IMG/VR virus record: IMGVR_UViG_3300010885_035971
Span: 1 to 37,591 of that record
Strand: one strand, 5' to 3'
Source: a virus
Length of the DNA: 37,591 bases
The translations under genes and the position numbers were made by a program. Under the pieces are notes generated by a model. It made no database searches. It was not told the DNA's origin and saw only the letters and a program-made list of their open reading frames with translations. Shown piece after piece: positions 31,987 to 37,591 of this stretch (its first letter is position 1; each line of letters opens with the position of its first letter).

Positions 31987-33276
31987 ATGGCTGTACATAC
32001 TGGACAACTTTTTAATGGTAGCGGAGACGGTACTACCGCGATCGACACGATTCTCACCCAAGAGGCCAATCGTATCGGTCAAGATATCTATCGTCGTACC
32101 CTCAACACCTCGCCTTGGATGGACCTGATTAAACAGGAAGCCTTTCCTGATGGCATGGGCTACACCCTCGGCACTCTGATCTATGATCGTGCGCTCCCTA
32201 CGTCCGACACTACTGGCAATACGCTTGCCGGAAGTACTATCTGGCAATCCATTGGTGCTGATACAGCGACTGCTAAGAACCTTAACAGCTCCGTTGATCA
32301 GCTTCTGGTTGGTGCTACGGATACCAATATCGGCCCTAATCAGGCTAACGGTAAAGGCTACGTCGCTTTTAGCCGCCAACTGAAGCAATACTCGCTGCAA
32401 CGCGCAGTGGTTGAGTCGCCTAAGATCAACGTGGAAGACCTCCGCTTTGCCGCTTACCGCACTGAACAGCTTCGCGCCATCATGGACTCCATGACGGAAT
32501 CGACGAAGTATTCATGGGAAGAGCGTTATCGCGATCAGTATGATGCTTTTTGCCCGAACCTCGTTATTTGTTTGACTGCTTCTACTACTGTTGCGACTAA
32601 GGCCGAAGGAACGAATACCTCAAGTCTTACTGGCGTTGCTGGTGCTACCGCTACTTTGTCGAACAAGATCTTGGATTCGATCTACTTCAAGCTGGTTCGC
32701 GCAGGTGCAGGCACGAATGCTTACGGTCGTGAAAACGCCCGTCCCGTCTTCGGTCTTGTTTGCTCCTCGGAAGCCAGCTACTCGCTGATCGCTGAAGCTG
32801 GTATCCGTGACGACTATCGCTACAACCAATCGAAGGTCAGTGATCTGATCGCACCGTTGGGCATTGAGCGTAGCCATCGTGGTTTCTATCACTTGATCGA
32901 CGATATGGCCCCACGCTTTACGTTCAATAGCGGAACAGGGGCGTACGCACGCCAGCAGCCCTACACGGCTTCAGGCGGCGTAATCACCCTTAATGCTTCC
33001 TACGAAACGGCTGATTACGAAGCTGCTTTCGTCCTGCATCAAGATGTTATGGTCAGCCAGATCCCTAATCCGATTTCCGGTGGCAATGGCCTCACCTTTG
33101 ATCCTGTCAACTATCGCGGTAAGTTCGCTTGGAAGAACATTCCTTCCGCTGACCTCAACCCTGATGGCACGATTGGTTTCTTCCGTGGTGTTCTTGCTAG
33201 CGCAACCAAGCCAATCCGTACTGAATTTGGCTACGTCTTCATCCTGAAGCGCACCGCCACTGCCGGTGCTGCCTAA
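31987..33276 (+). CDS. Major capsid protein
   Basis: 429 residues from ATG 31987 (MAVHTGQLFNGSGDGTTAIDTI). Mixed alpha/beta with an N-terminal region ANRIGQDIYRRTLNTSPWMDLIKQE, a helix ELRAIMD-type stretch (AYRTEQLRAIMDSMTESTKYS), and beta-rich C-terminal half ending FGYVFILKRTATAGAA. The DNA is GC-richer and more uniform in codon use (GCT, CGT, GGT, AAG) than its neighbours, as expected of a highly expressed gene. The preceding scaffold-like gene, long leader and terminator after it fit the coat protein. Probable HK97 fold; not provable by eye. Confidence 0.8.
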   Translation: MAVHTGQLFNGSGDGTTAIDTILTQEANRIGQDIYRRTLNTSPWMDLIKQEAFPDGMGYTLGTLIYDRALPTSDTTGNTLAGSTIWQSIGADTATAKNLNSSVDQLLVGATDTNIGPNQANGKGYVAFSRQLKQYSLQRAVVESPKINVEDLRFAAYRTEQLRAIMDSMTESTKYSWEERYRDQYDAFCPNLVICLTASTTVATKAEGTNTSSLTGVAGATATLSNKILDSIYFKLVRAGAGTNAYGRENARPVFGLVCSSEASYSLIAEAGIRDDYRYNQSKVSDLIAPLGIERSHRGFYHLIDDMAPRFTFNSGTGAYARQQPYTASGGVITLNASYETADYEAAFVLHQDVMVSQIPNPISGGNGLTFDPVNYRGKFAWKNIPSADLNPDGTIGFFRGVLASATKPIRTEFGYVFILKRTATAGAA

Positions 33277-33282
33277 ACCCTA

Positions 33283-33322
33283 AACCCCAAGGGGCATCCG
33301 TAAAAAGGTGCCCCTTGGGTTT
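33283..33322 (+). terminator. Intrinsic terminator after the capsid gene
   Basis: AACCCCAAGGGGCA and TGCCCCTTGGGTT form a ~13-bp stem with one bulged C and a 12-nt loop, followed by TTCCCCTTTA. It lies 7 bp after the capsid stop. The U-tract is broken, so attenuation rather than full stop is possible. Confidence 0.75.
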
Positions 33323-33351
33323 CCCCTTTAACCTCCCAACCACCTAATAAT

Positions 33352-33792
33352 ATGCCACCGACTTTAGACGATATTCCAACCCTCGCACCCACTGTCCCGA
33401 CGGGCGATGACCTTTTTGCTGTATACGATAACGGTGCTTCTGGCCCCCAAGGTAGTCGTATCCGCAAAGTTGCTCTGAACCAGATCAACGGCCTCAGTCC
33501 TGCTGATGTTTTGGGTGCTCCTGCTGCTGCGCCTACTAACGTCACTACCCGTTTGACTATGATTAGTAGCGGAACAGCTACTATCCTTCCCCCTGTTGCT
33601 GGCGTGCTTCGTGATGTAATCATCATGAATGGTCAAGCAGCTACTACAGTATCAGTAACGGCTGTTGGCAGTGCTAGTATTATCTACACTTCAGCATTTA
33701 CGGGAGTCGGTCCGACAAATGCTGCAACTATTCTTGCGGCCTCAACTGCTCGTTTCTTAAGCGACGGAGTCGCTTGGTATCGCACCCACTAA
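33352..33792 (+). CDS. Probable head decoration or fibre-like protein, 146 aa
   Basis: N-terminal PTLDDIPTLAPTVPTGDDLFAVYDNG with IRKVALNQI, a phage virion-attachment-like start, then a beta-rich domain (ATILPPVAGVLRDVIIMNGQAATTVSVTAVGSASIIY ... FLSDGVAWYRTH, split by turns). A Gly-containing short linker region, Ala/Thr-rich beta strands and the place between two terminators right after the capsid gene suggest a capsid decoration or head fibre protein. No diagnostic motif. Confidence 0.6.
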   Translation: MPPTLDDIPTLAPTVPTGDDLFAVYDNGASGPQGSRIRKVALNQINGLSPADVLGAPAAAPTNVTTRLTMISSGTATILPPVAGVLRDVIIMNGQAATTVSVTAVGSASIIYTSAFTGVGPTNAATILAASTARFLSDGVAWYRTH

Positions 33793-33798
33793 ACCCTA

Positions 33799-33832
33799 CC
33801 CTGTATCCTGTTTATTGTAGCAGGATACAGGG
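33799..33832 (+). terminator. Intrinsic terminator, 12-bp perfect stem
   Basis: CCCTGTATCCTG and CAGGATACAGGG with a 10-nt loop, followed by TTCCCTTTCT. Starts 6 bp after the stop of the decoration-like gene. Confidence 0.8.
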
Positions 33833-33861
33833 TTCCCTTTCTCTAAATTAAATTTTGACTT

Positions 33862-34701
33862 ATGGCTTTAGTAACTCCTGAACGTGCGCTTGCTCTTAAA
33901 GAAGAATTTCTTGCAGCGATTAAAAATGCTCCTGAAGCGCTAGCTAATCTTGGTGAAGTTCCTATGAGAGCGCTAGCTGATCTTGGTGAAGTTCCTTTGA
34001 GGAATGCTACTAAAGCGCTAGCTGATCTTGGTGAAGTTCCTTTGAGAGCGCTAACTAATCTTGGTGAAGTTCCTTTGAGGAATGCTACTAAAGCGCTAGC
34101 TGATCTTGGTGAAGTTCCTTTGAGGAATGCTACTAAAGCGCTAGCTGATCTTGGTGAAGTTCCTTTGAGAGCGCTAACTAATCTTGGTGAAGTTCCTTTG
34201 AGGAATGCCGCACCTGTGGGAGATGTACTTACTGGTGCCGCCCTAAGTCCTGTAGCTGTTGGTGGTGCTGCTTTACTTGCTTCTGCTGGACAATTAGGCG
34301 GTGGTGAAGATGAAGCACTTCGCCAAATGAAACTAGATCAACAGGAGCAAGCCGATAAAACCCCCCTACTCGGCGTTGGCCTACCCAAGCCTAACGGAAA
34401 TAGTGGTTTCTTTGATAAAGCGTTTGGTGAGGGCGCTATGATGGATGCAATCAATAGCCCAAACCGGAATATTGACCTATCAAAACCGATCCCTTTTGCT
34501 ATCTCTAGGACTATTCCAGTTAATGACTCCGAGTCTAAGGCGTTGGCGTTATTTAAGACGACTTACGGTAGTTCTTTTGATCCAAAGTCTTCTATGAATA
34601 AGAAAAAGATGGCGGCTATTACCTCATTGATGGATGAACCAGAATCCGAAAGCCTTACGCCTAACCAGTTTGCTATGAAAATTTACCGTACCACTAAATA
34701 A
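33862..34701 (+). CDS. Virion-region protein with LGEVPLR tandem repeats, 279 aa
   Basis: Residues ~26-115 hold seven copies of AL(A/T)(D/N)LGEVP(L/M)R, some followed by NATK. At DNA level these are 33-bp units alternating with 45-bp units (33937 to about 34210) that are almost identical, so the array is young and likely variable. A hydrophobic Ala/Gly stretch follows (ALSPVAVGGAALLASAG), then a soluble C-terminal domain (FDKAFGEGAMMDAINSPN ... NQFAMKIYRTTK). Repeat array plus hydrophobic helix might span or associate with membrane, as in an ejection protein. No family recognised. Confidence 0.7.
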   Translation: MALVTPERALALKEEFLAAIKNAPEALANLGEVPMRALADLGEVPLRNATKALADLGEVPLRALTNLGEVPLRNATKALADLGEVPLRNATKALADLGEVPLRALTNLGEVPLRNAAPVGDVLTGAALSPVAVGGAALLASAGQLGGGEDEALRQMKLDQQEQADKTPLLGVGLPKPNGNSGFFDKAFGEGAMMDAINSPNRNIDLSKPIPFAISRTIPVNDSESKALALFKTTYGSSFDPKSSMNKKKMAAITSLMDEPESESLTPNQFAMKIYRTTK

Positions 34702-34702
34702 T

Positions 34703-34972
34703 ATGCCCGCATACCTACCCATTCCAGAAGGTCTCAAAGTCCCTAAAGCTAAACACTTTGATTTGATGACTACGTATACCGTTGACGAAGGTCAATTGTA
34801 CCCCCTAGCCGTTGACGGTATCGCTTTTCCAGATGTCGAAGCTCCTGAAACTGAAAAAGTAGCAGGTGAAGAAGAGACTTCTGGCCAAGAGATGCCTCCT
34901 GCTGCCGGAGCTAAAGGCCCAAACTCTTTTGCATCTGCAGTTGAAGCCGCAATGGCTAAACCAAAGATGTAA
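34703..34972 (+). CDS. Small acidic protein, 89 aa, paralog of the 115-aa gene
   Basis: MPAYLPIPEGLKVPKAKHF with LYPLAVDGIAFP, an acidic middle and GPNSFASAVEAAMAKPK at the end. It aligns with the 115-residue protein at 35138: PEGL-x-x-P, F-x-L, L-x-PL-x-x-x-G-(I/M)-A-x-P and NSF-x-x-A-(V/I)-E. One base separates it from the previous stop and one from the next gene. Function unknown; both may be minor virion proteins. Confidence 0.65.
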   Translation: MPAYLPIPEGLKVPKAKHFDLMTTYTVDEGQLYPLAVDGIAFPDVEAPETEKVAGEEETSGQEMPPAAGAKGPNSFASAVEAAMAKPKM

Positions 34973-34973
34973 A

Positions 34974-35138
34974 ATGTTTGATAGGTGCTTCAACCCCTTT
35001 ACAGGTACGATCTCCACTACAATGGGGATAGTAATCTCCCTGCAAGATGTTGATGCTTGGCTCCGTACGTCGTCATTGGCTGCAGGTCTAGTAATAGTTC
35101 TACTATCTATATACGCTAAAATTAAGAAATTACCGTAA
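34974..35138 (+). CDS. Small membrane protein, 54 aa
   Basis: Read directly: MFDRCFNPFTGTISTTMGIV then ISLQDVDAWLRTSSLAAGLV and IVLLSIYAKIKKLP. One clear membrane segment (SLAAGLVIVLLSIYA) and a basic end, possibly a second weak one (TISTTMGIVISL). It starts one base after the preceding stop and its TAA shares one base with the next ATG (TAATG). Lying between two paralogs just before the lysis genes, it might be a holin or antiholin, but there is no family evidence. Confidence 0.65.
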   Translation: MFDRCFNPFTGTISTTMGIVISLQDVDAWLRTSSLAAGLVIVLLSIYAKIKKLP

Positions 35139-35485
35139 TGAGCACGCAAATCCCCATGCCCGAGGGTCTATCCCTACCCCAAGATGCAAGCACCAAGCCA
35201 TTCAAGCTAGATGGCCTATTTATTGCTGTTGGAAACTCGCTTATGCCCCTCCAATTGGGGGGAATGGCCATCCCACAAGGTGGTGGACACGACGAAGAAG
35301 GTGAAGATAGTGGTGAAGATGGCGGTGAGGACGGAGAATGCTGCCCTGAATGTGGTGGTTCCGGTAAGATGGGCGGCATGGATAGTGACATGGGCGGTGG
35401 TAAAGGCATGAACCACATGGGCAGCGTAGAACCTAAGGGTAATTCCTTCATGATTGCCATTGAGCGCTCCATGAAGAAGAAATAA
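35138..35485 (+). CDS. Acidic protein with CPECGGSGKMGG motif, 115 aa
   Basis: MSTQIPMPEGLSLPQDASTK, then LFIAVGNSLMPLQLGGMAIP, a run of Gly/Glu/Asp (GEDSGEDGGEDGE), a short CCPECGGSGKMGGMDSDMGGG segment like half of a DnaJ-type zinc finger (CxxCGGSG), and KGNSFMIAIERSMKKK. The ends match the 89-residue paralog; the Cys/Gly insert is unique to this copy. Only three Cys are present, so a full zinc site would need two subunits. Function unknown. Confidence 0.65.
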   Translation: MSTQIPMPEGLSLPQDASTKPFKLDGLFIAVGNSLMPLQLGGMAIPQGGGHDEEGEDSGEDGGEDGECCPECGGSGKMGGMDSDMGGGKGMNHMGSVEPKGNSFMIAIERSMKKK

Positions 35486-35490
35486 ACTGC

Positions 35491-35519
35491 TTGACACTAA
35501 CCCTAATCCGGTATACCGT
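35491..35519 (+). promoter_or_regulatory. Promoter of the lysis cassette
   Basis: Consensus TTGACA at 35491-35496, 17 bp, TACCGT at 35514-35519, ATG at 35526 (6 nt later). The palindrome CGGTATACCG at 35509-35518 overlaps the -10 and could be an operator. An alternative -10, TATACC, gives a 15-bp spacer. Confidence 0.6.
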
Positions 35520-35525
35520 ACCTGC

Positions 35526-35690
35526 ATGAAGACCACTATCCTAGGCATCCTCACTATTGTGTCCGTTGTTTGCGCTTCCGCTATTCAGTTCCTGAAGACC
35601 GGTAGTTTTGACTTTGCAGTTGCCTTTTCCGGCGTGACTGCTGGAGTTGGCCTAATCAAAGCGGCTGATTCGGCACCGATTGCTAAGTGA
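35526..35690 (+). CDS. Holin candidate, 54 aa
   Basis: Two hydrophobic segments: TTILGILTIVSVVCASAIQFL (split at the turn) and FAVAFSGVTAGVGLI, joined by KTGSFD, with charged ends (MK at the start; KAADSAPIAK at the end). Small size, two-helix topology and position directly before the spanins and endolysin fit a class II holin, which opens the inner membrane on schedule. Start set by the promoter 6 nt upstream. Its TGA overlaps the GTG of the next gene. Confidence 0.65.
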   Translation: MKTTILGILTIVSVVCASAIQFLKTGSFDFAVAFSGVTAGVGLIKAADSAPIAK

Positions 35691-35881
35691 ACTCCATCCT
35701 TTCTGCTGTTACTGCTGCTTGTTTAGCCTACGTTGAGTGGGTGAAGTGGCAGAGGCAGACTCAAATCGACGACATTGAAGATGAAATCGACCATCTTGCT
35801 TCTATTGGTGACGGCGCTAGCAAGCTGCGCATCGAACGCCTTGCGCAACGCCTCCAACGAAAGCGCACTGCTGGACCCTGA
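35687..35881 (+). CDS. Inner-membrane spanin (i-spanin) candidate
   Basis: 64 residues from GTG 35687, overlapping the holin stop by 4 bp. An N-terminal membrane segment (SILSAVTAACLAYVEWV) is followed by a charged coiled coil (QTQIDDIEDEIDHLASIG; KLRIERLAQRLQRKR). This is the Rz-like layout: anchored in the inner membrane with a periplasmic coiled coil. The o-spanin gene begins inside it in another frame, a hallmark of spanin pairs. Sequence is not conserved between families, so the call rests on topology and arrangement. Confidence 0.75.
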   Translation: MNSILSAVTAACLAYVEWVKWQRQTQIDDIEDEIDHLASIGDGASKLRIERLAQRLQRKRTAGP

Positions 35882-36005
35882 CCATATTACTTTGAAGGAT
35901 GGTATCGTCTACCACTTTCAAGAGGGCGATCTAACTGGCCGGATGCAGAAGTTCCATAGTCAGTACAGCTATCAACGTGCGCTTATCATTGGCAATACCA
36001 AATGA
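35781..36005 (+). CDS. Outer-membrane lipoprotein spanin (o-spanin) candidate
   Basis: 74 residues from ATG 35781 (TTG 35775 is an alternative). MKSTILLLLVTALASC is a signal peptide with lipobox LASC, Cys16 being the acylated residue. The mature part is short and polar (ALLDPDHITLKDGIVYHF). It starts inside the i-spanin gene in a different frame and overlaps it by 101 bp, then overlaps the endolysin start by 4 bp. As Rz1 analog it would link the outer membrane to the i-spanin for the last lysis step. This implies a host with an outer membrane. Confidence 0.8.
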   Translation: MKSTILLLLVTALASCASNALRNASNESALLDPDHITLKDGIVYHFQEGDLTGRMQKFHSQYSYQRALIIGNTK

Positions 36006-36559
36006 TCTATACGGGCCCCATAAAGCTATTCGTTAAGGGTCGTGGGGTACCGCCAGACTCCTTTCTTAGTGAGCTAATCGCATGGGGCTATACAGCATCC
36101 GGTGAAATCTTTGCCCCACGGCCAGATGGTAAGGGGGAAACTGATATTTACACCCAGATCAAGCAGGTTTTAGCCCCTAAAGGTTGGATGTCTCCGCTAC
36201 ATCGTAGGGCTACAATGCTTGAAGTGATGCGCGTGCTGGCTGGCTTTGAGTCCTCATGGGATTGGAACTGTGGTAGGGATGCTACAAATCATTCTAGCGT
36301 AACACCCACCACTATTGAGGCTGGTGCATGGCAGGTATCCGGTAATTCTCGTACTTTTGGGATGGACCTACAAACTCTCGCGCCTGCTGATGGGGATAAA
36401 TTCCAGCATGCTATGAAAACAGACCATCCACTAGCGATGGAGTATATCGCCCGCCTATTGCGGCATACAGTACGGCATAATGGACCCATCTTACGCCGTG
36501 AGATTGATTCATCCCTGAGTCCTGCTTCCGTAGACGAGTTCATGAAGCTGCTTACGTAA
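36002..36559 (+). CDS. Endolysin, lysozyme-like
   Basis: 185 residues, ATG in a 4-bp overlap with the o-spanin stop. A helical N-terminal part is followed by VLAGFESSWDWNCGRD with catalytic candidate Glu83 and IEAGAWQVSGNSRT (106-116), the order (Glu in GxESSW, then EAGxWQVS) of lysozyme/transglycosylase-like folds. The rest is helical (HPLAMEYIARLLRHTVRHNG). No signal peptide, so export depends on the holin. It cleaves peptidoglycan after holin triggering. Confidence 0.75.
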   Translation: MIYTGPIKLFVKGRGVPPDSFLSELIAWGYTASGEIFAPRPDGKGETDIYTQIKQVLAPKGWMSPLHRRATMLEVMRVLAGFESSWDWNCGRDATNHSSVTPTTIEAGAWQVSGNSRTFGMDLQTLAPADGDKFQHAMKTDHPLAMEYIARLLRHTVRHNGPILRREIDSSLSPASVDEFMKLLT

Positions 36560-36587
36560 TAGATTATGAGTTAGTCTATAATTTAGA

Positions 36588-36616
36588 TTGACATTTTGTC
36601 GGCAAATATCCATTAT
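36588..36616 (+). promoter_or_regulatory. Promoter of the tail-fibre genes
   Basis: TTGACA at 36588-36593, 17 bp, CATTAT at 36611-36616, ATG at 36627 (10 nt later), giving a leader of only a few nucleotides. Confidence 0.6.
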
Positions 36617-36626
36617 CTCCCACGTA

Positions 36627-36986
36627 ATGTCCGCCGCAAACTACGATATCACAATCCCTAAAGGGGAAGACTTCAATTTTACGCTGAGGATTCTTGACGC
36701 CCTAGAGGCACCGTTTAATTTCAATTTGGCTGCCCCATACGGCAGGGCAGAAATTCGTGAGGAGTCTCATAAGCCTCTTGTTGCAGCCTTCACTATTAGT
36801 CCAGCCTCTGGAAATATAGCCACAACTGATGGTACTCTAAAGTTTTTGCTCTCTAGTGCTCAAACCCTTTTGCTTGATACCAACAAAAAGTATAAGTGGG
36901 ATTTCTTTCTGTTTAATAGTGATCTTCGTATCAAGCTCCTATACGGAGACGTAAAAGTAGAGAGTAATATTACCTACCTTTCTTAA
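36627..36986 (+). CDS. Probable fibre adaptor/baseplate-type protein, 119 aa
   Basis: Start at ATG 36627 (MSAANYDITIPKGEDFNFTL), set by the promoter. A beta-rich protein: YDITIPKGEDFNFTLRI, then GRAEIREESHKPLVAAFTI, SGNI...TDGTLKFLLSS and KYKWDFFLFNSDLRIKLL with YGDVKVESNIT. This strand order resembles the small N-terminal domains that attach phage fibres to the tail (BppU-type). It ends 3 bp before the fibre gene, which supports that role. Confidence 0.6.
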   Translation: MSAANYDITIPKGEDFNFTLRILDALEAPFNFNLAAPYGRAEIREESHKPLVAAFTISPASGNIATTDGTLKFLLSSAQTLLLDTNKKYKWDFFLFNSDLRIKLLYGDVKVESNITYLS

Positions 36987-36989
36987 AGA

Positions 36990-37591
36990 GTGGACACATC
37001 TTCACAGTATAGTTTATCAGTTTCTAAAACCAATTACCCACTTTCTGTGGTAAATGGGACAGCGCTTACTGTTACTGTGGCAAATGGAACAGCGCTCAGT
37101 GTTACACTAAGCGGGCCTGCCGGTCCTGTACAGGACATTACTTCGTTAGTTCCAAAAACAGATATTGTTACAACAGATGTGCTCTTAGAGTCTAATAAGA
37201 CTAGCACGTCTAAAGTACCATCGCTTAAATCAATTGTTGATTGGATTGTAGCGCGATATCAGCCGCTTACATCTGTACTTACAGGCACTACGGCCAGTTT
37301 CACTACTGCCTTAAAGTCTAAGCTAGACGCTATTACCGGAACAAATACCGGAGACCAAGACTTGAGTGGCTATCTTACGAAGTCTGACAACCTGCTTAGC
37401 GTCACTAATGCGTCTACTGCACGTACTAACTTAGGTTTAGGTAACATCAATAATACTTCGGATGTTAATAAGCCAGTGTCTACTGCGCAACAAACAGCAC
37501 TAGATCTTAAAGCTAATCTAGCATCTCCTACATTTACCGGAACAGTTAGTGGCATTACTAAGTCGATGGTCGGGTTGGGTAGTGTTGACAA
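36990..37591 (+). CDS. Tail fibre / receptor-binding protein, 5' part
   Basis: GTG at 36990 opens a frame that runs off the window (200 complete codons). It begins MDTSSQYSLSVSKTNYPLSV with two NGTAL(T/S)VT repeats, then GPAGPV and typical fibre segments: GTNTGDQDLSGYL, STARTNLGLGNINNTSD, and STAQQTALDLKANLASPTFTG with SMVGLGSVD. These are standard phage fibre shaft motifs. Two neighbouring NGTAL copies differ by few bases, so slippage is likely. The receptor-binding tip is outside the window. Confidence 0.85.
   Translation, partial: MDTSSQYSLSVSKTNYPLSVVNGTALTVTVANGTALSVTLSGPAGPVQDITSLVPKTDIVTTDVLLESNKTSTSKVPSLKSIVDWIVARYQPLTSVLTGTTASFTTALKSKLDAITGTNTGDQDLSGYLTKSDNLLSVTNASTARTNLGLGNINNTSDVNKPVSTAQQTALDLKANLASPTFTGTVSGITKSMVGLGSVD

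Overview
The window is part of a tailed double-stranded DNA phage (or prophage) genome. It carries a large terminase, a probable small terminase, portal, scaffold and major capsid protein, a 3,517-residue virion/polyvalent protein, a lysis cassette and the start of a tail fibre. The gene set and the missing tape measure, sheath and tube genes suggest a podovirus-like particle with a very large ejected internal protein. The overlapping spanin pair, one of them a lipoprotein, points to a host with an outer membrane. I cannot name the host. Most leaders are AT- or A-rich with no clear Shine-Dalgarno sequence, and the best promoters are sigma70-like (TTGAC-17 bp-NANNNT). No tRNA, CRISPR, integrase or DNA polymerase was recognised.

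Layout. (1) 1-3199, minus strand: a partial gene, two tandem paralogs with a 22-residue HRLDGPA repeat, three small genes, a RuvC-like nuclease and a probable small terminase. The last three genes are translationally coupled. (2) 3231-18345, plus strand: large terminase, two Ala/Pro-rich virion-like proteins and the giant protein. (3) 18323-26234, minus strand: an accessory block holding a MoxR-type AAA+ ATPase, a DUF3150-like protein and a metallopeptidase-VWA protein, which look like one machine, plus a Gp88-like cysteine protein, a beta-helix repeat protein and several small unknowns. Many of these genes are separated by one recurring intergenic cassette: an inverted repeat, a 25-nt box, then a CAAAA-type microsatellite just before the ATG. 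(4) 26235-27314: a divergent control region with nested inverted repeats, heptanucleotide CCGGNNN clusters and one copy of a ~122-bp element also found after the terminase gene. (5) 27315-37591, plus strand: a NUMOD-like protein, portal, scaffold, capsid, repeat-bearing virion candidates, holin candidate, overlapping spanins, endolysin, a fibre adaptor and a partial fibre.

The least ordinary signals are non-coding: the repeated cassette of block 3, the 7-nt periodic CCGG clusters, the duplicated element at 5083/27105, and a set of promoters whose -10 box lies only 6-11 nt before the start codon, implying leaderless or nearly leaderless mRNAs.
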